Below, piece after piece: positions 53,544 through 62,462 of a DNA stretch of 64,000 nucleotides. Source of the DNA: Pseudolabrys sp. Its GTDB lineage: Bacteria > Pseudomonadota > Alphaproteobacteria > Rhizobiales > Xanthobacteraceae. The notes under the pieces were generated by a model, which was not told where the DNA came from, did no database searches, and worked only from the letters and a program-made list of their open reading frames with translations. Position 1 is the first letter of the stretch. Each line of letters begins with the position of its first letter. A program made the translations under genes and the position numbers. The DNA is taken from contig JARYIJ010000001.1 of the NCBI GenBank assembly GCA_029980465.1, positions 2,071,749 to 2,135,748 of the forward strand, in the 5' to 3' direction.

Positions 53544-55940
53544 TCACATCGCCTTCAAATGCCGGATCGGCCGGCCGGGCGCGATGGCCTGCGCGGCGGC
53601 GATAATCGCGTTGGCATCGATGCCGTAATGCTCGTAGAGGTCGGCGAGCGAGCCGGTTTGTCCGAAATGCTCGACGCCGAGCGCCCGTGTACGGTGCCCT
53701 TGCACGGCGCCGAGCCAGCCGAGCGTGGCCGGGTGGCCGTCGATCACCGTTACGAGGCCGCAGTGCGGCGGCACATCGGCCAGCAGGCGCTCGATGTGCG
53801 AGCGGGCGTGGACGAGGCCGCGCTCGCGGGCGCGCTGCGCCGCGGTCCAGCCGGCGTTGAGCCGGTCGGCCGACGTGACCGCCAGCAGGCCGACGTCGCG
53901 GCGGTCCTCGGCCATCAGCCCGACCGCCGCGATCGCCTCCGGCGCGATGGCTCCGGTATAGGCGACGACGACCTGGGCGTTTGGCCCCGGCTCGCGCAGC
54001 CAATAGGCGCCGTCGACGATCTGCTGGCGCAGGTCGGCGGTCATGGCGCGCTTGAGTTGCTCGATCGGCCGCGTCGACAGCCGCAGGTAGACCGAGCCGC
54101 CGGTTTCGTCGCGCAGCCAATTGCGTTCGGACACCTCGTTATCGTTCTTCTGGCCGCTCTTCTGGATGTAGGCGAAAGCCCAGGCCATGATCACCGCGAG
54201 CTCGTCGATATAGGCCGGCTCGAACGAGGCGAGGCCGTCCTGCGCCATCCCGATCAGCGGCTCGGCGATCGACTGATGCGCGCCGCCTTCGCCGGCCAGG
54301 GTGATGCCGGACGGCATCGCCGCGACGATGAAGCGGGCGTCCTGGTAGCAGGCGTAATTGAGCTGATCGAGGCCGCGCGCGATGAAGGGGTCGTACAGCG
54401 TGCCGACCGGCAGCAGCCGCTCGCCGTTGATCGCATGCGACAGCCCGAGCGCCGACAACAGGATGAACAGGTTGGCCTCGGCGATGCCGAGCTCGATGTG
54501 CTGGCCCTTCGGCGAGAACTCCCAGGTGAACGTCGAGGGGATGCGCTCGCTCTTGAAGGTGTCGGCCATCGTCTCGCGGCCGAAGATGCCGCGGCGGTTC
54601 ACCCACGGGCCGAGATTGGTCGACACCGTGACGTCGGGCGAGGTCGTGACGATGCGCTGCGCGAACGCGTCGTCGCCGCGGCCGATCTCGTTGAGGATGG
54701 CGCCGAAGCCGGTCTGCGTCGCCATCACCGGCTGGATCGTCACCGGCAGTTCGTCCGGCGCCGGAATTGGCGGCGCGGTCAGCCGCCGGTCGCCACCCTG
54801 CGCGAACGGCACGCGGGCGAGGAACCCTTCGATCTCGGCGGGCGGATGCGCCAGGCCCTCGAACTTGTCCCATTCGTGGCCGGGCCGGATATTCATCGCC
54901 TGCTGCAAGGTTGAAACCTGCGCCGGCGTCATCAGGCCGGCGTGGTTGTCCTTGTGGCCGGCGAACGGCAGGCCGAAGCCCTTGATGGTGTAGCAGATGA
55001 AGCAGGTCGGCTTGTCGGTCCTGATCGAGTGGAAGGCTTCGAGCACCGCGGGCAGATCGTGGCCGCCGAGATTGTTCATCAGCGCGGCAAGCTCCTCGTC
55101 GCTGCGCCTCTCGATCAGCCGCGACACGTCGGCCTGGTCACCGATCTCGTCCATCAGCCGCTTGCGCCACGCCGCGCCGCCGGCGAACACCAGTGCCGAG
55201 TAGAGCGGGTTCGGGCAGGTGTCGATCCACTTACGGAGCCTGTCGCCGCCCGGCTCCCTGAACGCGGCTTGCTGCAGCGAGCCGTATTTGACGATGACAA
55301 CGTCCCAGCCGAAATTCTTGAAGAGCTGCTCGTAGCGCTCCCACAGGCCTTCACGCACGACGGCGTCGAGGCTCTGCCGGTTGTAGTCGATCACCCACCA
55401 ACAATTGCGCAGGCCCTGCTTCCAGCCTTCCAGCAGCGCCTCGAAGATATTGCCTTCGTCGAGCTCGGCGTCGCCGACCAGCGAGATCATGCGGCCGTCG
55501 CGGCGGTCCTTGGCCCAGCCATGGGCGTGCACGTAGTCCTGCACCAGCGACGAGAACAGGGTCTGCGCCACGCCGAGGCCAACCGAGCCGGTTGAGAAAT
55601 CGACGTCGTCGGCGTCCTTGGTGCGCGAGGGATAGCTTTGCGCGCCCTTGTAGCCGCGGAACGCCTCCATGCGCTCGCGCGTCTGCTTGCCGAGCAGATA
55701 CTGGATGGCGTGGAAGATCGGCGAGGCGTGCGGTTTTACCGCGACGCGGTCCTCGGGCCGCAGCACGTCGAAATAGAGCGCGGTCATGATGGTCGCGAGC
55801 GAGGCCGATGAGGCTTGGTGGCCGCCGACCTTGAGGCCGTCGCTGTTGTCGCGCAGGTGGTTGGCGTTGTGGATCATCCAGCTCGCCAGCCAGAGCACCT
55901 TCTTTTCGAGGTCGCGCAAAAGGTCGAGATGGGACGCCAT
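53544..55940 (-). CDS. Thiamine-diphosphate enzyme, homodimeric 2-oxoacid dehydrogenase E1/transketolase-like
   Basis: The 798-residue protein starts MASHLDLLRDLEKKVLWLAS; the frame is open to 56225 but this ATG matches the family and leaves room for a promoter. The thiamine-diphosphate motif is GDAELDEGNIFEALLEGWKQ followed by NCWWVIDYNRQSLD. The pyrimidine domain has HIELGIAEANLFILLSALGL, and a C-terminal domain completes the fold. It resembles AceE (887 residues in E. coli) but is shorter and diverged. No E2 or E3 gene is adjacent. It could be a pyruvate or other 2-oxoacid E1, or a transketolase variant. It is divergent from an Lrp regulator. Confidence 0.85.
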   Translation of the reverse strand: MASHLDLLRDLEKKVLWLASWMIHNANHLRDNSDGLKVGGHQASSASLATIMTALYFDVLRPEDRVAVKPHASPIFHAIQYLLGKQTRERMEAFRGYKGAQSYPSRTKDADDVDFSTGSVGLGVAQTLFSSLVQDYVHAHGWAKDRRDGRMISLVGDAELDEGNIFEALLEGWKQGLRNCWWVIDYNRQSLDAVVREGLWERYEQLFKNFGWDVVIVKYGSLQQAAFREPGGDRLRKWIDTCPNPLYSALVFAGGAAWRKRLMDEIGDQADVSRLIERRSDEELAALMNNLGGHDLPAVLEAFHSIRTDKPTCFICYTIKGFGLPFAGHKDNHAGLMTPAQVSTLQQAMNIRPGHEWDKFEGLAHPPAEIEGFLARVPFAQGGDRRLTAPPIPAPDELPVTIQPVMATQTGFGAILNEIGRGDDAFAQRIVTTSPDVTVSTNLGPWVNRRGIFGRETMADTFKSERIPSTFTWEFSPKGQHIELGIAEANLFILLSALGLSHAINGERLLPVGTLYDPFIARGLDQLNYACYQDARFIVAAMPSGITLAGEGGAHQSIAEPLIGMAQDGLASFEPAYIDELAVIMAWAFAYIQKSGQKNDNEVSERNWLRDETGGSVYLRLSTRPIEQLKRAMTADLRQQIVDGAYWLREPGPNAQVVVAYTGAIAPEAIAAVGLMAEDRRDVGLLAVTSADRLNAGWTAAQRARERGLVHARSHIERLLADVPPHCGLVTVIDGHPATLGWLGAVQGHRTRALGVEHFGQTGSLADLYEHYGIDANAIIAAAQAIAPGRPIRHLKAM

Positions 55941-55989
55941 GATCCTGAAACCCGGTGACACCGAAAGTATCGGCTTTTCGGGCCGGTGA

Positions 55990-56039
55990 TTTCTGCCAAT
56001 AATCACCCTTCTAACCTGAGAATATGGCAGTTTCTGCCA
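55990..56039. promoter_or_regulatory. Candidate Lrp-family operator between divergent genes
   Basis: TGGCAGTTTCTGCCA (56025-56039) is a perfect 15-bp palindrome 25 bases upstream of the Lrp-family ATG. The half-site TTTCTGCCA recurs at 55990-55998 in direct orientation, exactly 41 bases away, close to four helical turns. Such phased sites suit an Lrp octamer controlling both its own gene and the divergent E1-like gene. The assignment rests on symmetry and position. Confidence 0.6.
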
Positions 56040-56064
56040 CTCTGAGACGCAGGAGCGCGTGAAT

Positions 56065-56541
56065 ATGCCAATGGCGGGGCAACCCCTCGACGACACCGAC
56101 CGCAAGATTCTTGCCTTGCTGCAGGATGACGGCCGCATCAGCCTGGCTGATCTGGCCGGCAAAGTTGGCCTGTCGCCGTCGCCATGCCTGCGCCGCATGC
56201 GCAACCTGGAGAAGGCCGGCGTCATCGCGCGCTATGTCGCGGTGCTCGACCAGCAGGCGGTCGGCCTGCCGGTCAGCGTCTTCATCTCGATCAAGCTCGC
56301 CAGCCAGAAGCAGGACGCGCTCGATCGCTTCGCCAAGACCATCGCGCGCTGGCCGGAGGTGCTCGAATGCTACCTCATGACTGGCCCGCGCGATTACTGG
56401 TTGCGCGTCGTCGTGCCGGACCTCGCCGCCTACGAGCGCTTCCTCAAGCAGAAGCTCACGCGCGTCGACGGCGTGGCGTCGATCGAATCGAGCTTCGCGC
56501 TCGAGCAGGTCAAGTACACCAACGTGCTGCCGCTGGGCTGA
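56065..56541 (+). CDS. Lrp/AsnC-family transcriptional regulator
   Basis: The 158-residue protein starts MPMAGQPLDDTDRKILALLQ. It has the helix-turn-helix RISLADLAGKVGLSPSPCLR near residues 25-44 and a RAM effector domain with VLECYLMTGPRDYWLRVVVP. The ATG at 56065 is preferred because AGGAG lies nine bases upstream; a GTG at 56059 would be too close. It is divergent from the E1-like enzyme gene, which it probably regulates in response to an amino or 2-oxo acid. Confidence 0.92.
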   Translation: MPMAGQPLDDTDRKILALLQDDGRISLADLAGKVGLSPSPCLRRMRNLEKAGVIARYVAVLDQQAVGLPVSVFISIKLASQKQDALDRFAKTIARWPEVLECYLMTGPRDYWLRVVVPDLAAYERFLKQKLTRVDGVASIESSFALEQVKYTNVLPLG

Positions 56542-56572
56542 CTCTGGGGCGCGAGAAGAACGCGCCCCAGAG
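56542..56572. terminator. Hairpin between convergent genes
   Basis: CTCTGGGGCGCG (56542-56553) and CGCGCCCCAGAG (56561-56572) form a perfect 12-bp stem with a seven-base loop. It begins at the stop codon of the lrp gene and ends nine bases from that of the permease gene. No T-run follows on either strand, so termination may be factor-assisted. Confidence 0.7.
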
Positions 56573-56581
56573 GCCGTCCTA

Positions 56582-57433
56582 TCACTTCACCGCGCCGCCG
56601 GTGATGCCGGAGATGAAGCGATCGAGGAACAGATTGTAGGCGATCGCCACCGGGATGCTGGCGATCAAGGCACCGGCCATGATCTCACCCCAGTAGAACA
56701 CGTCGCCGCGGATGAGATCGGTGGCGACGCCAAGCGTGATTGGCTTCTGGTCGGACGCCGAGACGAAGGTCAGGGCGTAGACGAACTCCTGCAGCGTCAA
56801 GGTGAAGGTGAAGATCACCGTCGTCAGGATACCCGGCAGCGACAGCGGGATCGCCATCTTGACGAAGGCGCCGAACAGGCTGCAGCCATCGACGATGGCT
56901 GCCTCCTCGATTTCACGCGGCATGGCCTTAAAGAATCCCATCAACAGCCAGGTACAGAACGGGATCGTGAAGGTGGGATAGACCAGCACCAGCGCCCACA
57001 TCGAGTTCTGCAAGCCGAGTATCGCGATCACCCGCGACAATGGCAGGAAGAGCAGAGTTGGCGGCACGAGGTAAGTGAGAAAGATGCCAATGCCGAGAGC
57101 CTCGCCATTTTTGCCGGTCATTCGCGCGAGGCTATATGCGGCCGGCAGCGCGGTAACGAGCGTGATAGCGGTCACGACCAGGCCGATGATCAGTGAGTTC
57201 AAGAGCCAGGTGGTGAACAAGGTTTTCTCGAACAGATAACGGAAATGTTCGAGCGTCGGCGGGTCGTTGAACCAGAATGGTATGTTGGTGACGTTGTAGA
57301 GGTCGCTGTTCGACTTGAACGACGTGATCAACATCCAATAGAACGGGAACGCCGCGAGGACGAAGAAGAAGACGACAGCGCTGTAGAATGAGGTTTCCCG
57401 CGCGATGGTGCCGACTGTTGTTGTGCGTGCCAT
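56582..57433 (-). CDS. Carbohydrate-type ABC transporter permease (MalG/UgpE family)
   Basis: The 283-residue permease starts MARTTTVGTIARETSFYSAV. It has about six spans and the EAA loop EEAAIVDGCSLFGAFVKMAI, then PLSLPGI. It is the last gene of the operon, one base after its MalF-type partner. The two form the membrane channel for a sugar, polyol or similar solute. Confidence 0.92.
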   Translation of the reverse strand: MARTTTVGTIARETSFYSAVVFFFVLAAFPFYWMLITSFKSNSDLYNVTNIPFWFNDPPTLEHFRYLFEKTLFTTWLLNSLIIGLVVTAITLVTALPAAYSLARMTGKNGEALGIGIFLTYLVPPTLLFLPLSRVIAILGLQNSMWALVLVYPTFTIPFCTWLLMGFFKAMPREIEEAAIVDGCSLFGAFVKMAIPLSLPGILTTVIFTFTLTLQEFVYALTFVSASDQKPITLGVATDLIRGDVFYWGEIMAGALIASIPVAIAYNLFLDRFISGITGGAVK

Positions 57434-57434
57434 G

Positions 57435-58364
57435 TCAGATCTCCCGCCGCCGGATGAAGCGCAACATAAAGATCACAACCACCAGTAGGACCGGCAGCAT
57501 GAACAGCGAGATGGCGGCGCCATGGGAGACGTCACCGGATGTGATGCCGGTCTGGAAACCGGCGAAGCCAAGCACCGAGGTCGCGCCGACCGGGCCGCCA
57601 TTCGTCATCAGGAAGACGATGGACAGGTCGGTAAACGTGAAGACGATGCCGAACACCAGACCTATGGCGACGATTGGCAGGATCATCGGCACGATGATCT
57701 GGTAGTTCTTCCGCCAGAAGCCGGCGCCATCAACCGTCGCCGCGTCGATGACGTCCTGCGGGACCGCAGTTATGCCGGCAAGGAAAATCACGATGGCGAA
57801 CGGAAAGAAGCGCCAGGCATTGACGACGATGATCGACAGCATCGCCAGATCCGGATTGCCGAGCCAGTTCGGCGCGTTGGCGCGAGTGATGAAACCCAGT
57901 GCGATCAACGTCCAGTTGATGACGCTGTAGAGCGAGTCGAACATCCACTGCCACGCGACGGTTGCCAGTGCGATCGGTACCGCCCACGGCAATATGATAA
58001 TGGCCCTGACGAACTTGCGGCCTGGAAACGGTCGCAGCAGCAGTAGCGCACCGAACTTGCCGAGCACGAGGCCGAGAATCTGTGAGCCGAAGGTGAAGAT
58101 GAAGGTGTTGTAGAGAGTTTGCCTGAAGGCGGGGTTTTCGACGACGTCGACGAAGTTCGACAGGCCGACGAAGCTCCATGACGGATTGTAGATCGTGTAG
58201 GCGCTCATCGAATAATACACGGCCATCAGGAATGGCACGCCGACCAGCAGCAGCACGTAGAGGATTGCCGGGGCAACCATCAACGAGCCCAGCACGTCTC
58301 GCCGGTCCAGAATGAAGTGGAAGCGCGAGTGCGCCTTCGGGACAGAATCAGCAATTGCGACCAT
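57435..58364 (-). CDS. Carbohydrate-type ABC transporter permease (MalF/UgpA family)
   Basis: The 309-residue permease starts MVAIADSVPKAHSRFHFILD. It contains GSLMVAPAILYVLLLVGVPF as the first span and the loop DVIDAATVDGAGFWRKNYQI before IVPMILP. It lies 14 bases after the ATPase gene. Confidence 0.92.
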   Translation of the reverse strand: MVAIADSVPKAHSRFHFILDRRDVLGSLMVAPAILYVLLLVGVPFLMAVYYSMSAYTIYNPSWSFVGLSNFVDVVENPAFRQTLYNTFIFTFGSQILGLVLGKFGALLLLRPFPGRKFVRAIIILPWAVPIALATVAWQWMFDSLYSVINWTLIALGFITRANAPNWLGNPDLAMLSIIVVNAWRFFPFAIVIFLAGITAVPQDVIDAATVDGAGFWRKNYQIIVPMILPIVAIGLVFGIVFTFTDLSIVFLMTNGGPVGATSVLGFAGFQTGITSGDVSHGAAISLFMLPVLLVVVIFMLRFIRRREI

Positions 58365-58378
58365 TGGTGTGACCTATC

Positions 58379-59407
58379 CTAGTGGCGGCTGGTGCGGTTG
58401 CCGTCTTTATCAAAATAGCGCAGCGCGCTGTTTTTCACGGCGAACGGATGCCACTCGCCGGGGCGGATGGCGCTCTCGTCGACGTGCGCGGGCGGCAGCT
58501 TCGCGGTGATGAGCTGCTTCGACTCGAAGCCTTCCATCACGCCGTAAACGATGCGCTCGGCGCCGAGATATTCCGAACGGTCAACGCGGAACTTGAACTC
58601 GGTCGCGGCGCCGTCCTCGACCATGCTCTTGGGCAGGAAGTTCTCCGGCCGGAAGCCGAGGTAGCCGCCGCCATTGTGGCTGACGATGTTCATCGGCGGC
58701 GAGCCGACGAAAGTGGCGACGAAGAGGTCGGCAGGATCGTTATAGATTTCCGTCGGCGTTCCGACCTGGCGGACATTACCGTGGTCGATGACGGCGATGC
58801 GGTCGCCCATGCCCATCGCTTCGACCTGGTCGTGCGTCACGTAAATCGTGGTGAGGCCGACCCGCTGCTGGAAGTTCTTGATCTCCTGCCGCGCCATCGT
58901 GCGCAATTTGGCGTCGAGGTTCGACAGCGGCTCATCGAGCAGCAGCGCGGTCGGCTCGCGAACCAGCGCGCGCGCCAATGCGACGCGTTGGCGTTCGCCG
59001 CCGGACAACTGGCGCGGCCGCCGGTCGAGCAGGTGGTTGATGCCGAGCAGTTGCGAGGCCCATTGTACCTGCTTCTCGATCTTGTCGTGCGGCACGTGCT
59101 GCGTTTTCAGCGGAAAGGCGATGTTGTTGCGCACCGTGAAGTGCGGATAGAGGCCGTAGCTCTGGAACATCATGGCGACGCCACGGGCGCGGGGCGGCAG
59201 GTCGTTGACGACGTTGCCGCCAATCAGAAGATCGCCGCTGGTCTGCTGCTCGAGCCCGCAGATGATGCGCAGATACGTCGTCTTGCCGCAGCCCGATGGA
59301 CCGAGCAGAACCATGAATTCACCGTCCGGCACCGTTAGAGAAATGCCGTTCACGGCAGGGACCTCGCCAAATTTCTTGACGATGTCCTGAGTCACAACCG
59401 CAGCCAT
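58379..59407 (-). CDS. Carbohydrate-type ABC transporter ATP-binding protein (MsmK/UgpC family)
   Basis: The 342-residue ATPase starts MAAVVTQDIVKKFGEVPAVN after a strong GGGAGGT site; the frame is open to 59461 but this start fits. It has Walker A GPSGCGKTT, signature LSGGERQRVALARAL and Walker B LLLDEPLSNLD. A C-terminal TOBE-type regulatory region follows (GFRPENFL, GAERIVYGVMEG). It is separated from the binding-protein gene by a strong hairpin. Confidence 0.93.
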   Translation of the reverse strand: MAAVVTQDIVKKFGEVPAVNGISLTVPDGEFMVLLGPSGCGKTTYLRIICGLEQQTSGDLLIGGNVVNDLPPRARGVAMMFQSYGLYPHFTVRNNIAFPLKTQHVPHDKIEKQVQWASQLLGINHLLDRRPRQLSGGERQRVALARALVREPTALLLDEPLSNLDAKLRTMARQEIKNFQQRVGLTTIYVTHDQVEAMGMGDRIAVIDHGNVRQVGTPTEIYNDPADLFVATFVGSPPMNIVSHNGGGYLGFRPENFLPKSMVEDGAATEFKFRVDRSEYLGAERIVYGVMEGFESKQLITAKLPPAHVDESAIRPGEWHPFAVKNSALRYFDKDGNRTSRH

Positions 59408-59508
59408 TGAACCTCCCATAGATAAACAAGGCGTTGGCGCCGCCGTTCCCCGTGGCAGCACGTCAGCCGTTCTTGCTTCTTATGCCGACCAAATGGCGCC
59501 GGCGCGAA

Positions 59509-59534
59509 CCGGGCCGCATCACCATGCGGCCCGG
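59509..59534 (-). terminator. Intra-operon hairpin after the solute-binding gene
   Basis: CCGGGCCGCAT (59509-59519) and ATGCGGCCCGG (59524-59534) form a perfect 11-bp stem with a four-base loop in the 139-base gap before the ATPase gene. Without a T-run it is better read as a partial attenuator or a 3'-end stabiliser, which would give more binding protein than transporter. Confidence 0.65.
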
Positions 59535-59546
59535 CAGCCCGGCAAA

Positions 59547-60896
59547 TCAGGCCTTACCGGCCCATTTCTTCATGATGGTCTCGCACTGCTGCGTGGCCCA
59601 CTTGACCGATTCTTCGGCACTCAACTGGCCCGTTGCCGCCTTCGCCATCATGTCGTTGATGATGAAGGCATAATAGACCTCGTCCATCGCGGGCGTGGCC
59701 GGCCCAGGATAGCCTGGAATGGCCGACCACTTGTCCGAGTCCTGCAGGATCGCGAACTTGTCGTGCGGGGTTGATGTCGGATCGTTCGCGAGAATCGGCA
59801 TCGGCTTCGGCACGAGGCCGGCGAAGCACGGGTTGTTGTAGCCCTCGCTCGCCTTGAAGGCCTCCGGCCAGTTGGCCGCGTAGTATCGGAGAAACTCCTT
59901 TGCCGCCTCCTTGTTCTTGGCGAATTTCCAGATGCCGTAGAACTCGGACGCGGCGCCCATGATCTGCTTCGCCGGGCCCTTCGGTGGAGCTATGACGAAT
60001 GTGTCATCGGCGCCCGCTTTGTTGGACTTCTGGAAGGTGCGGTAGGCCGAGATCGGGTTGATGATGTACGAGGCGACGCCGGAAACGAGATATTGATTGT
60101 TGCTGGAGTCGTTCCAGGACAGCACGTCGGATGTCATCGCTTCTTTGTAAAGCGCGGCCGCGTACTTGGTTGCTTCGACCGTTTCCTTGCTGTTGAGGAC
60201 GATCTTCTTGCCGGCCTCGTCCTGGACGGCGCCGCCATAGCTCCACAGCAGGCCGCGCCACGTCGTGCTCGGGTCATTGCTGTGGCCGAGCGAGATACCG
60301 ACCGGATGGCCTTTGGCTTTCAGCTTGGCACCGCCGATCCGCAGGTTGTCCCACGTGTCCGGCAGCATACCGATTTCGCCCCATTCGCTCTTTCGGTACA
60401 TGCCCGGGAAGTTGATGTAGAAGTCGGGGAAGGCGGACCAGCTGCCGTCATCGGCGTTGTAGCCGAGTTGTTTGCCGATGGTGGTGACCTTGCCGTACTT
60501 CTTCTCGGTTTCGTTCACGAGGTCGGCGACATTCAGGAAGAACTTGCGATAGAGATGCGCGCCGCCTGCGCCGTTGAAGCCGAACAGATCGTGTCCTGAT
60601 CCAGCCGATGCTTCCGCAGCTGCGCGCGCGGGAATGTTCTGCACCGGAATGTGGTCGACGGTGACCGAGATCTTGTTCTTTTCACCCCAGTCCTTGGCGA
60701 ACTTGTCGAACCAGGTGTCGTACTCCGGAACGAAGTGGGCCCATTGCACGATCGACAGCGATTTGTCGGCGGCTAAAGCTTTCGACACGAACGGTGCCGT
60801 GAGCAACGGTGCTGCACCTGCGGCGGCAGCCGCGAGACCTGTCTCTTTCAGAAATCGACGGCGAGTAACGGATGAAAATCCGGTTTTTTTTGCCAT
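59547..60896 (-). CDS. Extracellular solute-binding protein, family 1, Tat-exported
   Basis: The 449-residue protein starts MAKKTGFSSVTRRRFLKETG, a twin-arginine signal (TRRRFLK) followed by an Ala-rich hydrophobic stretch with cleavage near ALA-AD. The mature part begins KSLSIVQWAHFVPEYDTWFD. Family 1 features include HDLFGFNGAGG and YSALVFAGG-like core blocks replaced here by LPDTWDNLRIGGAKLKAKGH. A good GGGAGGAG site precedes the ATG at 60896. It is the first gene of the operon and should select the imported sugar or polyol; Tat export implies folding before secretion. Confidence 0.9.
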   Translation of the reverse strand: MAKKTGFSSVTRRRFLKETGLAAAAAGAAPLLTAPFVSKALAADKSLSIVQWAHFVPEYDTWFDKFAKDWGEKNKISVTVDHIPVQNIPARAAAEASAGSGHDLFGFNGAGGAHLYRKFFLNVADLVNETEKKYGKVTTIGKQLGYNADDGSWSAFPDFYINFPGMYRKSEWGEIGMLPDTWDNLRIGGAKLKAKGHPVGISLGHSNDPSTTWRGLLWSYGGAVQDEAGKKIVLNSKETVEATKYAAALYKEAMTSDVLSWNDSSNNQYLVSGVASYIINPISAYRTFQKSNKAGADDTFVIAPPKGPAKQIMGAASEFYGIWKFAKNKEAAKEFLRYYAANWPEAFKASEGYNNPCFAGLVPKPMPILANDPTSTPHDKFAILQDSDKWSAIPGYPGPATPAMDEVYYAFIINDMMAKAATGQLSAEESVKWATQQCETIMKKWAGKA

Positions 60897-61255
60897 TACG
60901 CTCCTCCCAGTAGTTGTTGTTAGATGTCGCCCCCAAGTTGGTAGTTCACTTCTGCAGCTCCCAGTCTTCTTGCTCTTGTTATCAGTCTCGTTGAGCGAGG
61001 AGCGTCCACGCGTGGACCAGTGGCACTCCGGAGGCTCATTACAGCCGTGGATGAGGCTCCGTGTAAAGCGACATTGGCGGTTGCCAAGACATTTTGTCCG
61101 CGAAGACGTTCTGTCCACTATGACGTTCCGGTGGGCCGAGTGTTGCGCTGCAAGAAGTGTTGCGCCGCAAGATCGATGGGATCAGATCGAAAAGGGCGAT
61201 AGGGCAGCGTAGCTGACGTTTCTGTCGCCAATAAAATCAGGCACCGATGAAAGGC
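60897..61255. other. Upstream region of the carbohydrate ABC operon
   Basis: These 359 bases hold no supportable gene. They contain a 17-bp-period repeat array at 61086-61172, listed separately. Short frames here have no coding character. Confidence 0.6.
61086..61172. promoter_or_regulatory. Tandem array with 17-bp period, candidate operator cluster
   Basis: Two copies of AAGACRTTYTGTCC begin at 61086 and 61103, and a partial third (ATGACGTTC) at 61120. Two copies of AGTGTTGCGCYGCAAGA lie at 61139-61155 and 61156-61172. All keep a 17-base step. Each of the last two contains a TTGCNNNGCAA palindrome, similar to LacI-type half-site symmetry. The array lies 190-276 bases upstream of the binding-protein gene; a regulatory role is inferred. 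Confidence 0.5.
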
Positions 61256-62263
61256 TTATTGCGGCCCTTTGGCCGGGGCGGCGAGGACGGCCTTACAAGC
61301 CGCCGGCAGGTCGGCCATCGTCAGCACGTGCGGTGGCTTGGGATGTTTGGGTGGCTTGGGATGCAGCACGCGGTCGGTGAACCAGTAGGCGAGGTCTTTC
61401 GCGGCGCAACCGTCGCCGCCGGGAACCGGCGGCTGCTTGCGGCAGCTCGGCGAGCCCGGCGGGCATTTCAGGCGGACGTGGATGTGGTCGTTGTGGCCGT
61501 ACCAGGGCCGCACCTTCGACATCCAGGATTTGCCGGCCTGCGTCCTGCACAGTTCCTGCTTGATCGCGGCATTGACCAGCACGCGCTCGACCTCGGGCTG
61601 CTCGGCCGCGGTGCGGATAAAGGCGATGTCGGCCGTCGACCAGGTCTTCGGGTTGACGTGCTTCCAGTCGTCGGAGACGAGGTTGGACGCCGAAATCGTC
61701 TCGCGTTCTTCCTTGCTCAGCGTGTGGTCCGGCATCGGCATGAACCAGATGTCGACGTCGAGGCCGATCTGGTGGCTCAGGTGACCGAACGGCAGCGGCC
61801 CGCCGCGCGGCTGCGCCATGTCGCCGACCAGGATGCCATGCCAGCCGGTCGCCTTGGCGGCGGACGGCGCGAAGCGCTCGAGGAATTTGACGAGCTCAGG
61901 ATGGCCCCAGTTGCGGTTGCGCGACAGCCGCATCACCTGCCAGGTCAGACCGTCGGTCGGCAGCTCAACGCCGCCCTGCAGGCAGCCGCGCGGGTAATAG
62001 CCGATCGCCATCGCCTTGCCCACCGACGGCAGCGCGACATGCGAGAACAGGTAACTCGCCGGAGGGATCGCGGCGGCTTTGAGGGTCTTGTCGTCCGGCC
62101 GCGGTGTCGGCAGCGGCGCGGCGGTTGGGGGAGCCGGTGCAACCGACGTCGCGGCGGGCGCCGTTGAACCGGATGGTGGAGTCGTTTGCGCCTGCGCGCC
62201 GAAGGCGAACGTCGCGGCAAGAAGATAACCGAATGCGAGTCGATGGGCGCGGCGCATCGTCAT
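61256..62263 (-). CDS. mepA: Penicillin-insensitive murein endopeptidase
   Basis: The 335-residue protein starts MTMRRAHRLAFGYLLAATFA with cleavage near AQA-QT; the frame is open to 62341 but that part precedes the signal peptide. After a Pro/Ala/Thr-rich linker it has the M74 zinc motifs HLSHQIGLDVDIWF and WYGHNDHIHVRL, and conserved cysteines (CLQGG, CPPGSPSC). It cleaves D,D cross-links in peptidoglycan in the periplasm. It is divergent from a YkuD L,D-transpeptidase gene with 199 bases between. Confidence 0.93.
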   Translation of the reverse strand: MTMRRAHRLAFGYLLAATFAFGAQAQTTPPSGSTAPAATSVAPAPPTAAPLPTPRPDDKTLKAAAIPPASYLFSHVALPSVGKAMAIGYYPRGCLQGGVELPTDGLTWQVMRLSRNRNWGHPELVKFLERFAPSAAKATGWHGILVGDMAQPRGGPLPFGHLSHQIGLDVDIWFMPMPDHTLSKEERETISASNLVSDDWKHVNPKTWSTADIAFIRTAAEQPEVERVLVNAAIKQELCRTQAGKSWMSKVRPWYGHNDHIHVRLKCPPGSPSCRKQPPVPGGDGCAAKDLAYWFTDRVLHPKPPKHPKPPHVLTMADLPAACKAVLAAPAKGPQ

Positions 62264-62462
62264 GACGAGTCTGGTACCGCCGCGCGCGGCGGCTGTCAGG
62301 TAAAATGCGCCGCCTCGGTTAAGCGGGTAGTCCGGCAACACGGTTAAAAGCTGCGATCATTTGCCAGCGGCGTCAGGGGCTTGGCTGGTTAACGGCCGGT
62401 TTGCCAAGGGACCCTGGATCGGCCATGCTGGCGCTAAGCGGTCAGATCCGCGGAGTCAGCGT

